Below, piece after piece: positions 8,280 through 16,366 of a stretch of DNA of 43,473 nt (position 1 is the stretch's first letter; every line of letters begins with the position of its first letter). The stretch lies in assembly GCA_046496815.1 (NCBI GenBank), contig JAWOGN010000334.1, positions 1-43,473 of the forward strand. Direction: 5' to 3'. Both the position numbers and the translations under genes were made by a program. The notes under the pieces are model-generated. The model was not told the origin of the DNA and searched no databases. It saw only the letters and a program-made list of their open reading frames with translations. The stretch comes from JAWOGN01 sp046496815 (lineage in GTDB: Bacteria > Desulfobacterota > DSM-4660 > Desulfatiglandales > Desulfatiglandaceae).

Positions 8280-9704
8280 TTAGGGGAAAAGTCTGTTGCG
8301 GGTGATGGGAATATCGTATTTGTGCATCTTCTTGTAGAGAAGGGAACGGTGAATTCCCAGAAGTTCGGCCGCCCTGGCTTTGTTATAGCCCACGGATTCG
8401 AGCGCATAGCGAATAGCGTCACTTTCAGCTCTGGTTTGCATAGTTTTCAGCGAGGTGCGATCCGGAGGGGTTTCCCCCTTCCGGCCGCGATGCAGGTAAG
8501 GCGGGAGATCGCAGGGATAGATCGTGCCGCGCTCCAGGTAGGAAGCCGCACGCTCAAGAACATTGGAGAGCTCGCGCACATTGCCGGGCCAGTCGTGGTG
8601 CTTCAAAACGGCGGCTGCTTCAGGAGAAACGGAAATTTTCGTCAAGCCCGCCTCCTGGGCAATCCGTTTCAGCAGATGCTCCGTGATAGGCATGATGTCC
8701 TCCCCTCGTTCCCGGAGCGGGGGAATATGTAAGGTGATAACGTTTAAGCGATAGAAAAGATCTTTGCGGAAACGATTCTCTGCAAGCATCGCTTCGAGAT
8801 TGTGGTTCGTCGCTGCGAGAAGGCGAAAGTCGGCCTTGATGACGTTTGTGCTGCCGATACGTTCGAACTCCTTTTCCTCAATCACCCTCAGCAGCTTTGG
8901 CTGCATGTCCAGGGGAAGATCCCCGATCTCATCGAGAAAAACCGAGCCATGTTGGGCGAGTTCGAACTTACCTGGCTTGCCCGTGGATCTCGCCCCTGTG
9001 AAAGCCCCCTTATCGTATCCGAAAAGCTCCGATTCAAACAACTCGCCGGGAATGGCCGCACAGTTGACTCTGACGAAGGGATAGAGCCGCCTGGGACTGG
9101 CGTGATGAATAGCCTGGGCGAGCAACTCTTTTCCTGTACCGGATTCTCCCGTGATCACGACAGGGAGACTTGTGGCCGCCGCCTTGACGGCTTGTCGTTT
9201 GAGAGCCTTCATCGACTGGCTTGCGCCTACCATGCTTTCCATGGTGTAGCGGGTTGAACGAAGAGAGAGAAGCTCATTTTCATAGAGGCTCAGCTTGGAC
9301 TCAAGGAACGAGACTTTTTCGGCCAGCTTGCTTGCCGTGCTCGCGCTGTCGAAAAGCACGAGCCCCAAAACTGCGATGATTTCCCCATTTTTCCTCACGG
9401 GCACCCGGTGCACGAGGAAGGCCCTGTCCTTGAATTGATGGGGGTAGTTGACTTCGGCCAGCCCCGTCTTTGCAACAATGTGCAAGCGGGAATTGACCCC
9501 GATTTCGGAGGCATGCTTCCCGATTTCCTCGGCGGGGTCGATGTTGAGGAACCGCGCATAGGTGTCATTGATGTAGACGACATAGCCCTCGTTGTCCGCA
9601 ACAATGACCCCAACCTGCATATTGTCCAGCAGACTTTTGAAAAAGCCTTTCCTCCTGGCCAGCCCCTGAACTCGGTCCGCGGATATTTTTGTCTTGCCCA
9701 TCAC
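8280..9704 (-). CDS. Sigma-54-dependent transcriptional activator with PAS domain
   Basis: A 474-residue enhancer-binding protein. Residues about 20-120 form a PAS sensor (NMQVGVIVADNEGYVVYIN), followed by a short coiled-coil linker (about 125-150). The AAA+ core has Walker A GESGTGKE at 186-193, the sigma-54-contacting loop GAFTGA at 233-238 and Walker B VFLDEIGD at 255-262, with an arginine-finger region FRKDLFYRLNV downstream. The C-terminus is a Fis-type helix-turn-helix (NKARAAELLGIHRSLLYKKM). The protein has no receiver domain, so the PAS domain probably senses a ligand directly. It is divergent from the acyl-CoA ligase gene, which has a -24/-12 promoter, so that gene and perhaps the whole catabolic set are its likely targets. 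Confidence 0.93.
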   Translation of the reverse strand: MMGKTKISADRVQGLARRKGFFKSLLDNMQVGVIVADNEGYVVYINDTYARFLNIDPAEEIGKHASEIGVNSRLHIVAKTGLAEVNYPHQFKDRAFLVHRVPVRKNGEIIAVLGLVLFDSASTASKLAEKVSFLESKLSLYENELLSLRSTRYTMESMVGASQSMKALKRQAVKAAATSLPVVITGESGTGKELLAQAIHHASPRRLYPFVRVNCAAIPGELFESELFGYDKGAFTGARSTGKPGKFELAQHGSVFLDEIGDLPLDMQPKLLRVIEEKEFERIGSTNVIKADFRLLAATNHNLEAMLAENRFRKDLFYRLNVITLHIPPLRERGEDIMPITEHLLKRIAQEAGLTKISVSPEAAAVLKHHDWPGNVRELSNVLERAASYLERGTIYPCDLPPYLHRGRKGETPPDRTSLKTMQTRAESDAIRYALESVGYNKARAAELLGIHRSLLYKKMHKYDIPITRNRLFP

Positions 9705-9728
9705 TTCCCTCCGTCTCAGGTTGGGGAC

Positions 9729-9748
9729 ATGTCTCCATTTGGAAACAT
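9729..9748. promoter_or_regulatory. Inverted repeat, candidate enhancer site for the PAS activator
   Basis: ATGTCTCCA and TGGAAACAT are complementary at 8 of 9 positions, separated by TT. The dyad lies 25 bases upstream of the activator start codon and about 140 bases upstream of the -12 element at 9876-9877. That is the usual distance range for an upstream activating sequence of a sigma-54 activator. Assignment to this activator is inference from position and symmetry. Confidence 0.45.
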
Positions 9749-9862
9749 CCTACACGCCTTTCAACGAAATTGCAAGATCTGGTCACGGTGAAAGGAAAGG
9801 TCATGGAAAAGGCAGGAATACCCTAAGGTTAGATCCATGATTTGGCTTTGGTCCCCCCGTCT

Positions 9863-9878
9863 TGGCACATATTTCGCA
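9863..9878 (+). promoter_or_regulatory. Sigma-54 (-24/-12) promoter for the acyl-CoA ligase
   Basis: TGGCACATATTTCGCA matches the sigma-54 consensus TGGCACG-N4-TTGCA with correct spacing. GG at 9864-9865 and GC at 9876-9877 are intact; only one base of the TTGC box and the G after TGGCAC differ. Transcription would start near 9889, about 64 bases before the ligase ATG. A sigma-54 activator gene is directly divergent, which strengthens the call. Confidence 0.65.
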
Positions 9879-9952
9879 GTTTACAGGGGCACCATTTTTT
9901 TTAGGTTCTGGCCACGACAACTTGCTCGAAGCAGAATGCCAAGGAGGCGATC

Positions 9953-11479
9953 ATGAACATCGGCTCATTATTCACCTGGCATGCCCGGTATCGACGGAAC
10001 CACCTGGCTGTCGTTTTTCAAGATCAACGGCTGACCCACCACGAATTCAACAAGCACATCAACCGACTTGCCAACGCCCTGCTCGCTTTGGGCATCCAAA
10101 AGGGAGACAAGGTGGCAACCTTGCTTCCGAACAGCATGGAGTTAATGGAGACCTACTGGGCATGCGCCAAGATCGGCGCGGTGGTCGTGCCCTTGAGCAC
10201 ACTGCTGATGGCCAAAGGGATTGCCAACCTGCTTCAGGACTCGGATTCCGTAATGGTCATCACCCACTCCGGATTTGTGGGGATTCTGGACTCCATTAAG
10301 AGGGATCTTCCGCAAATTGCCCATGATAGATACCTTCTCATCGACGGTGCGCGGACAGGCTACAGGGATTACCACGGACTCAAAGGGGCGGCCTGCGAGG
10401 AGGAACCGGACGGGGAGATCAGCGAAGACGAACCGTTCAACATTATGTACAGCAGCGGAACGACGGGAATGCCGAAAGGAATCGTCCACACCCATAAGAT
10501 ACGGGCTGCCTATGCAACCTCCTTCGCGGCCTCCTACCGCATGACACCCGAAAGCATCACCATGCACGCAGGTGCTATCGTTTTCAATGGGGCCTTTGTC
10601 GATCTCATGCCCACCATGTTCGTCGGGGCGACCTATATACTTCTCCCCCAGTATGAGCCTGAATCATACATCGAGATCATTGCACGAGAGAAGGTGACAC
10701 ACGTGATGATGGTTCCCGCACAGATCATCGCTTTTTTGAATGCGCCGAATTTCAAGCCGGAAAGACTTCAATCCCTTGAAATGATTCTTTCCTTGGGAGC
10801 GCCCCTGCTCATGGAACATAAGGAGAGACTCAACCGGGCTCTTCCGGGCAGGTTCTACGAACTCTATGGACTGACGGAAGGTTTTGTCACTATCCTGGAT
10901 AAGTACGACTACCCGGCCAAAGCGAATTCGGTGGGAGTCCCGCCGCCGTTTTTTGACATGAAGATCATGGATGAAAAGGGAAAGGAATGTGCGCCGGGGG
11001 AGGTCGGGGAAATATGCGGCAAGGGACCCATCCTCATGTCGGGTTATTACAAACGTCCCGACCTGACCGAAGCCGCTATCATCGACGGGTGGCTGCACTC
11101 AGGTGATTTAGGCTACGTTGACGAGGATGGTTTTCTTTACTTGGTGGATAGAAAAAAGGACATGATCATCTCAGGGGGGGTCAACGTCTACCCCAGAGAC
11201 ATCGAAGAGATCGTTGCACAGCACCCGGAGATTCGAGATGCAGCCGTCTTCGGCATTCCCGACGAGAAATGGGGTGAATCGCCCCTGGCGGCAGTCGTCT
11301 TGAACAAGTCCAGTAGCGTGACTCCCGAGGAGCTCAAGCTGTGGATCAATGAGCGGGTGGGGGCAAAATTCCAGCGGGTGTCACAGGTTGTCATGATGGA
11401 AGACTTCCCCCGCAACGTAGCTGGTAAAACACTGAAGCGGGAAATGCGGGAGAAATACTGGGCAGGCCGGATCCTGTAA
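9953..11479 (+). CDS. Acyl-CoA synthetase / AMP-dependent CoA ligase
   Basis: A 508-residue ANL-superfamily adenylate-forming enzyme that should convert a carboxylic acid, ATP and CoA to the acyl-CoA. The AMP-binding P-loop YSSGTTGMPKG is at residues 166-176, the A5 motif YELYGLTEG at 302-310, the A7/A8 region WLHSGDLGYVDEDGFLYLVDRKKD at 380-403, and the catalytic A10 lysine in NVAGKTLKR is K492. It has no signal or membrane segment. AGGAGG ends 8 bases before the ATG. Sequence alone does not separate fatty, aromatic or dicarboxylic acid substrates. Its position under a sigma-54 promoter and ahead of a TRAP transporter and thiolase genes suggests it activates the imported organic acid. Confidence 0.9.
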   Translation: MNIGSLFTWHARYRRNHLAVVFQDQRLTHHEFNKHINRLANALLALGIQKGDKVATLLPNSMELMETYWACAKIGAVVVPLSTLLMAKGIANLLQDSDSVMVITHSGFVGILDSIKRDLPQIAHDRYLLIDGARTGYRDYHGLKGAACEEEPDGEISEDEPFNIMYSSGTTGMPKGIVHTHKIRAAYATSFAASYRMTPESITMHAGAIVFNGAFVDLMPTMFVGATYILLPQYEPESYIEIIAREKVTHVMMVPAQIIAFLNAPNFKPERLQSLEMILSLGAPLLMEHKERLNRALPGRFYELYGLTEGFVTILDKYDYPAKANSVGVPPPFFDMKIMDEKGKECAPGEVGEICGKGPILMSGYYKRPDLTEAAIIDGWLHSGDLGYVDEDGFLYLVDRKKDMIISGGVNVYPRDIEEIVAQHPEIRDAAVFGIPDEKWGESPLAAVVLNKSSSVTPEELKLWINERVGAKFQRVSQVVMMEDFPRNVAGKTLKREMREKYWAGRIL

Positions 11480-11610
11480 ATCGAGTTTTCGTTAAATCCT
11501 CTCGTGGCGCACCAGGCTAGGTCCATCCGGTTCTGAGGAAGGCGACAACGAGTCAGTGTTTCGTTTTCAGCGTCAGTTGAAAAACTTTCAGGCTCGAAAA
11601 TTTTCCCTGC

Positions 11611-11631
11611 TGAACACCGAACACTGAACAC
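11611..11631. repeat. Three tandem 7-base repeats
   Basis: TGAACAC, CGAACAC and TGAACAC lie head to tail in the 267-base gap between the acyl-CoA ligase and the TRAP binding protein. No promoter or hairpin could be assigned in the rest of the gap with confidence. It may be a simple intergenic repeat or a small binding array. Confidence 0.4.
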
Positions 11632-11746
11632 TTCAGTAAGGCTTTGAGAAAGGAGGTGGGCAGCGCGCAGCATGCGCCGTAAATGCCTAGTGTTGAAACC
11701 GGCACGAATTCTTTGTAACCCATTTGAACCCAAAAGGAGGTGTGAG

Positions 11747-12841
11747 ATGGATATGGTGAAAAAAGGAATTTTGCTTGTTCTCGTATGCGTGTTTGGTGCA
11801 AGTCTGTTCTCAACCACGGTTTGGGCACAAGAAAAAAAGGTGTCTACGGAGGCGAAGATTGTGATCAGGCTTCAAAGCGCTTTTGCAGCCGTTCTTCCTG
11901 CCCTGGGTGAGTGCCTGCCCTTTTTCAAGGAACACGTTGAGGCTGCCAGCGGAGGAACGATCGAAGTGAAGTACTTTGACCCCGGAAAATTGGTGCCTCC
12001 TTTTGAGATCCACGACGCGGTTTCTTCGGGCAAAATCGAGGCAGGTTACACAGCTCCCGTCTACCTCGCCGGGAAACTGCCTGCAACAGAGCTATTCACC
12101 TACATTCCGTTCGGATGTGACATCCCGGCTTACATGGGATGGTTTTACAGCGGGAACGGTCAGAAACTTTACCAGGAAGCCTATGACAAAGCGGGGTACA
12201 ATTTGAAAGCGTTTCTTTTCTGCTTGCTTGCCCCTGAGACAGCGGGCTGGTTCAGAAAACCCATCGAGAAACCGGAGGATCTGAAGGGGTTGGCCATTCG
12301 CTACCCAGGCCTCCCGGGAAAGGTGCTCCAGAAGCTCGGTGCCTCGATCAGCCTTATTCCGGGCAGTGAGATCTATCAATCCCTGGAAAAAGGGGCCATT
12401 GACGGCACGGAGTTCTCGACTCCCGCGATAGACGCCAAACTCGGTTTCTACAAGGTGGCGAAATACAACTACTTCCCGGGGTGGCATCAGCCGGCAACCA
12501 ATCTGGAGCTTGTCATCAACAAGGACACGTGGAACAAGATGAGCCCTCGCCAGAAGGCGGTGATGGAACTGGCCGTCCGGGCCGTGACGACCTACACTGT
12601 GGCAAGATCCACGGCGATACAGGGAGCCGCGATCGTGGAAAACGCTAAGAAAGGGGTCAACAACATGGTCTTTTCCCGGGAGCTGCTCGACCTTTTCCAG
12701 AAGACCTGGCTCGAAGTGATCGAGGAAGAAACAGCCAAAGATCCCATGCTGAAAAAAATCTGGAAAGACTACAAGGCCTACGAGGCGGAGTACATTCCGT
12801 GGGCGTGCATGGCTTACCTCCCCCGGCCGAAATGCAAATAG
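11747..12841 (+). CDS. TRAP transporter solute-binding protein, DctP family
   Basis: A 364-residue periplasmic receptor of a tripartite ATP-independent periplasmic transporter. Signal peptide: MDMVKKG, hydrophobic core, cleavage after VWA. DctP-family features include IRLQSA near the start of the mature protein, the EDLKGLAIRYPG segment with its ligand-contacting arginine (conserved for carboxylate binding in the family), LGASISLIPGSEIYQSLEKGAIDGTEFS, and GWHQPATNLELVINKDTW. The frame is open from 11672, but the ATG at 11747 follows AAAAGGAGGTGTGAG and begins a proper signal peptide, so I start there. It is 8 bases from the small permease gene. The ligand is probably an organic acid; the exact compound is not visible. 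Confidence 0.92.
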   Translation: MDMVKKGILLVLVCVFGASLFSTTVWAQEKKVSTEAKIVIRLQSAFAAVLPALGECLPFFKEHVEAASGGTIEVKYFDPGKLVPPFEIHDAVSSGKIEAGYTAPVYLAGKLPATELFTYIPFGCDIPAYMGWFYSGNGQKLYQEAYDKAGYNLKAFLFCLLAPETAGWFRKPIEKPEDLKGLAIRYPGLPGKVLQKLGASISLIPGSEIYQSLEKGAIDGTEFSTPAIDAKLGFYKVAKYNYFPGWHQPATNLELVINKDTWNKMSPRQKAVMELAVRAVTTYTVARSTAIQGAAIVENAKKGVNNMVFSRELLDLFQKTWLEVIEEETAKDPMLKKIWKDYKAYEAEYIPWACMAYLPRPKCK

Positions 12842-12849
12842 GGTAAGAC

Positions 12850-13380
12850 ATGGGGAATTCCGAAAACAAAAGGAACTTCTCCGATGCGGTGGACAGTTTC
12901 ATCCTCCGCATCGGGCGGTTCCTGAGTTGGGCAAACGGCCTCCTCATCTTCGTGATCGTACTCCAGGTGTTCCTGCGATACGGTCTTGGGCGGGGGCTGG
13001 TGGCCCTCGAAGAGCTCGAGTGGCACCTTTATTCCTTGGCCTTCATGTTCGGGATTTCTTATGCCCTTGTGACGAACGCCCACGTCCGGGTCGACCTGAT
13101 CTCCAGCTTTCTTTCGGAGAGCACCCGGGAGTGGATCGAAATCCTAGGAATCGTGTTCCTCTTGATGCCCTTCATCGCGGTCGTCATTCTCTACGGGCTG
13201 GAGTTCTGGCAGGCATCGTGGATTCATAGCGAAAGGTCCTTGGCACCCATGGGGCTTCCTTACCGGTGGATCATCAAGGCTGTCATTCCTCTCAGTTTCG
13301 CCCTGTTCGGATTGGCTGCCCTTGCCCGCCTCATCAAGGCGATTCAGTTCCTGCGGGGGAGAAACCATGGCAACGACTGA
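12850..13380 (+). CDS. TRAP transporter small permease, DctQ family
   Basis: A 176-residue membrane protein with four predicted helices, the size and topology of DctQ. Its segment LVALEELEWHLYSLAFMFGISYALVTNAHVRVDLI carries the family pattern (EE/EW...HVRVD). It lies 8 bases after the binding-protein gene and overlaps the large permease start by 14 bases, the usual DctPQM order. Its role is to join the large permease in sodium-driven uptake of the ligand delivered by the binding protein. Confidence 0.92.
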   Translation: MGNSENKRNFSDAVDSFILRIGRFLSWANGLLIFVIVLQVFLRYGLGRGLVALEELEWHLYSLAFMFGISYALVTNAHVRVDLISSFLSESTREWIEILGIVFLLMPFIAVVILYGLEFWQASWIHSERSLAPMGLPYRWIIKAVIPLSFALFGLAALARLIKAIQFLRGRNHGND

Positions 13381-14752
13381 TTATCTCGTGGTCGCCATGT
13401 TCGCTACGTTTATCCTCTTCATGCTCACGGGATTCCCTATCGCTTTTTGCCTCTCCGGGACGGCGATCCTTTTCACGGCCCTAGGCTATATGGGGGACCA
13501 TTATCTTGGCACCTCCACGGGGGTGGATTTCAATTACTTCGGCATCGCCGTGACGAGGATATTCAGCACCATGTCCAACTGGGTGCTCGTGTCGCTGCCC
13601 ATGTTCATTTACATGGGACTCATGCTGGACAGATCCGGTATTGCCGAGAAGCTCATGACGTCGGCGCAGGAACTGTTTGGAAAGGTGAGGGGCGGACTGG
13701 CGATCACCGTTACTCTGATCGGCGTGATTATGGCCGCGTCCACGGGGATCATCGGGGCGTCGGTCGTCTTGCTCGGACTCTTGACCGTTCCGGCCATGCT
13801 GCGCCAAGGGTATGACAAGAGGTTGGCGGTAGGAACCGTGGCGGCGGCCGGCACCTTGGGAATTCTCATTCCACCCAGCATCATGCTGGTGGTTATGGGC
13901 GACCAGGTGGGGATATCGGTGGGTGATCTGTTCATGGGCGCTTTCCTCCCAGGTCTCATCTTGGCGACCCTCTACGGGATCTATCTCATCGTCTTATGCT
14001 ATCTCAAACCTGAGAAGGCCCCCCTGCTTGAGGATCGAAGGCCCCTGTCCTGGAGGGTGGTCTTTGACGTCTTGAAGAGCGTGATTCCACCCGCTATTCT
14101 GATCCTGTCCGTACTGGGAAGCATCTTCCTGGGCATCGCCACCGTCACCGAAGCAAGCGGTGTCGGGGCACTGGTGGCGACCGTGCTCGCTTATGCAAAT
14201 AAGAAACTGAATTTCAGGGTAATGAAGGATGTTTTGTACATCACCTTCAATACGAATGCCTACATTTTCGGGATCCTCATCGGTGCAACCTGCTTCGCCC
14301 TGGTTCTCAGAGGACTCGGAGGAGACGAATTCATCGCCCGGATCCTGAAATCGTTGCCCTTCGGGCCGATGGGGATCCTGTGGTTCATTGTCTGTTGTGT
14401 CTTTATGCTAGGCTTTTTTCTCGACTGGATAGAGATCTGTTTCATCATTCTGCCCCTGATTGCCCCTGTCGTGGTTGACCTGGATTTTCACGTAGAAGGC
14501 TACGGAGTCGTGACGGATCCTAAGATGGTCTGGTTTCTGCTGGTTCTGGCCATAACCCTTCAGACCTCTTTTTTGACACCTCCTGTCGGGTTTGCCCTGT
14601 TCTATCTCAAGGGGATTGTTCCGCCTGAAGTGACCCTGGCAGACATCTACAGAGGGGTGATTCCCTTCGTGATCATTCAGATGATCGGTGTGTTTGTCGT
14701 GTCCACCTGGCCGGAGCTGGTCACCTGGCTTCCGGCCGTGGCCTATCGCTGA
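13367..14752 (+). CDS. TRAP transporter large permease, DctM family
   Basis: A 461-residue, roughly 12-helix permease that carries the transport path. DctM hallmarks: LTGFPIAFCLSG near residues 19-30, an STGIIGASVVLLGLLTVPAML segment, GTLGILIPPSIMLVVMGDQ, a second half with LGFFLDWIEICFIILPL, and FLTPPVGFALFYLKG near the end. I use the ATG at 13367 rather than the in-frame one at 13322 because it is the family N-terminus (MATTDYLVVAMFATF) and gives the usual short overlap with the small permease; GGGGAGA precedes it. The TRAP set ends here; 280 bases without an intact gene follow. Confidence 0.93.
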   Translation: MATTDYLVVAMFATFILFMLTGFPIAFCLSGTAILFTALGYMGDHYLGTSTGVDFNYFGIAVTRIFSTMSNWVLVSLPMFIYMGLMLDRSGIAEKLMTSAQELFGKVRGGLAITVTLIGVIMAASTGIIGASVVLLGLLTVPAMLRQGYDKRLAVGTVAAAGTLGILIPPSIMLVVMGDQVGISVGDLFMGAFLPGLILATLYGIYLIVLCYLKPEKAPLLEDRRPLSWRVVFDVLKSVIPPAILILSVLGSIFLGIATVTEASGVGALVATVLAYANKKLNFRVMKDVLYITFNTNAYIFGILIGATCFALVLRGLGGDEFIARILKSLPFGPMGILWFIVCCVFMLGFFLDWIEICFIILPLIAPVVVDLDFHVEGYGVVTDPKMVWFLLVLAITLQTSFLTPPVGFALFYLKGIVPPEVTLADIYRGVIPFVIIQMIGVFVVSTWPELVTWLPAVAYR

Positions 14753-14851
14753 GGAAATTGAGCTTGATCTGAGGCGTTTTCCGTGTAGTAACAATGGGCA
14801 GTGCGCATGAGGTGCATTCTTAATCCTTAGATCATTACGGTGAGGGTTGAA

Positions 14852-14947
14852 ATGCAAAAGCGCAGAAAGCTGGGACTAGGGGTCGCTATTGTGGGTGCCG
14901 GGATGTCCAAATTCGCCGTGTTGACATGCCGGCCGGAAGGGAGGTGA
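14852..14947 (+). pseudogene. Truncated thiolase start (relic copy)
   Basis: This 31-codon frame begins with the same 20-odd residues as the intact thiolase at 20461 (QKRRKLG..VAIVGAGMSKFA) and then breaks off into unrelated sequence with a TGA at 14945. Homology covers 14842-14922 against 20451-20531, including the GAGGG ribosome-site region, with about 7 differences. Four of the six codon differences are synonymous, so the copy seems to have diverged while still coding, and was cut later. It marks the left edge of the inserted LIV transporter block. The rest of 14753-15032 shows nothing I can name. Confidence 0.75.
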
Positions 14948-15032
14948 GATAGGAATAATCGGGTGTGAATCTTAGGTAGGATTTTCCGAAACGGTTTGCA
15001 TTATTCGAAGTAACCCTACTCAAAGGAGGTCT

Positions 15033-16280
15033 ATGATGAAAATTTCTAAGAGATTTCTGGTTCTGCTGGCAATCGCTCTTGCAATGCCGATGGGATTCAC
15101 GTTCAAGTCTGAGGCTGCGCTAAGAATTGCTCTTATCGCTCCTCTAGGCGAAGCTGGGGAAGCTTTAAGAAAGGCTACGGAAATGGCCGTGGAAGAAATA
15201 AATCAGGCCGGGGGGATCTTGGGCAATAAAATTCAATTATACTATGTAACTGAAAGCGGGGATGTCAACAAATATCAGGCGGACCTCACACAAACAATCG
15301 AGCGTGACAGATGTAGCATCCTGGTTGGCGGGTTTTCCTCGGGGGCGGTGTTGCCTGCGATGAAGGTCATGAAAACTAAAAAGGTTCTTTGGCTTGGGAC
15401 GGGAGGAGCCCATCCTCAGGTAGTGAAAAACGTCGCCGAAGATCCTGGAATGAGATATTACTTTCGTGTTGGATATCTTGACTCGAATCAACAGGGAAAG
15501 GCGCTTGCAGACACAGCGCTTGGCATTTTGAAACCTAAAGGTTTGACAAAAGTCGCATTTATCAGGCTTAACCTCCCTTACTCCCTTGAAATCATCAAAC
15601 CTGCCAGAGAGGTTTTAAGCGCTGCAGGATTCGAGGTGATGATTGAGGATGAGGCTGTGAAAATAAATGCCGACGATTTTTCAGCGTTTCTTGATGCATG
15701 TCAGGCAAAGAGTGTGCAAGCTATCGTTGCGTCCTTCCTTCTTGGTGAGACGGTTAATTTCGTCAAGCAATTTGCTGCTAAAGGTCTGAATAAAAGAATC
15801 GCCTTTGTGGGTGCTCTCGGCTTGATGCTCAAAGATGAATTTCCCGAACAAGTTGGAGGCCCTGAGATCGCTGCCTATACCGGCACAATTTCACCACAGG
15901 TGGGGCCTGTTGATATGACCGGTGACGGGGCGGCCATCAGGTTTTCCGATGCCTATAAGGCGCGGTACGGGAAATCTCCATTCTTTATCGCCTATCCGGC
16001 GTATGACGCATTCAAAATTCTTGAAGCTGCTGCCACAAGGGCTGGAAGCCTGAATGTTGAAAAGATAATCGCCGTCATGGAATCCGAAGATTTCGAATAC
16101 GGTGGTGCCATTCGATACAAATGGAAAAAGGACAACCATGATCTTTATGTAGGTGAGTTTGAGGGAAAGCGCTACGCCGAATGTCCCTTTTTTCAGTGGT
16201 ACCCGGATGGTCGAAGGTGGTGCGTGTTTCCGGAGCATCTGAAGCAAAAACCATTCTTGCTTCCAGGGCAAATGCCGTAG
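15033..16280 (+). CDS. Branched-chain-amino-acid-type ABC transporter substrate-binding protein
   Basis: A 415-residue periplasmic binding protein of the Peripla_BP_6 (LivK-like) family. The signal peptide spans about residues 1-28 (basic start, LVLLAIALAMPMGFTF, cleavage near SEA). The mature N-terminus RIALIAPLGEAGEALRKATEMAVEEINQAGGILG is the standard LIV-family opening. AAAGGAGG sits 5 bases before the first of two adjacent ATG codons. Homologues bind amino acids, amides, urea, or aromatic and other carboxylates, so the name does not prove leucine transport. Codon use is more A/T-rich at third positions than in the flanking TRAP and thiolase genes, which fits acquisition of the five-gene block as a unit. 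Confidence 0.9.
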   Translation: MMKISKRFLVLLAIALAMPMGFTFKSEAALRIALIAPLGEAGEALRKATEMAVEEINQAGGILGNKIQLYYVTESGDVNKYQADLTQTIERDRCSILVGGFSSGAVLPAMKVMKTKKVLWLGTGGAHPQVVKNVAEDPGMRYYFRVGYLDSNQQGKALADTALGILKPKGLTKVAFIRLNLPYSLEIIKPAREVLSAAGFEVMIEDEAVKINADDFSAFLDACQAKSVQAIVASFLLGETVNFVKQFAAKGLNKRIAFVGALGLMLKDEFPEQVGGPEIAAYTGTISPQVGPVDMTGDGAAIRFSDAYKARYGKSPFFIAYPAYDAFKILEAAATRAGSLNVEKIIAVMESEDFEYGGAIRYKWKKDNHDLYVGEFEGKRYAECPFFQWYPDGRRWCVFPEHLKQKPFLLPGQMP

Positions 16281-16366
16281 ACAGAAGGATCGGGAGACCC
16301 TCACAGGATTCATTGTTGAAAATTGGGATATCTTGAGAATGCTCATGCTACATTTTATGCAGAGGG

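Noticed and set aside
11672..11746. Upstream start for the TRAP binding protein at 11672
   Set aside because: It has its own GGAGG but would place 25 charged residues before a normal signal peptide; the ATG at 11747 has a better-placed ribosome site.
14980..15000. TTTGCA before the LIV binding protein as a -12 element
   Set aside because: No GG at the required distance upstream.
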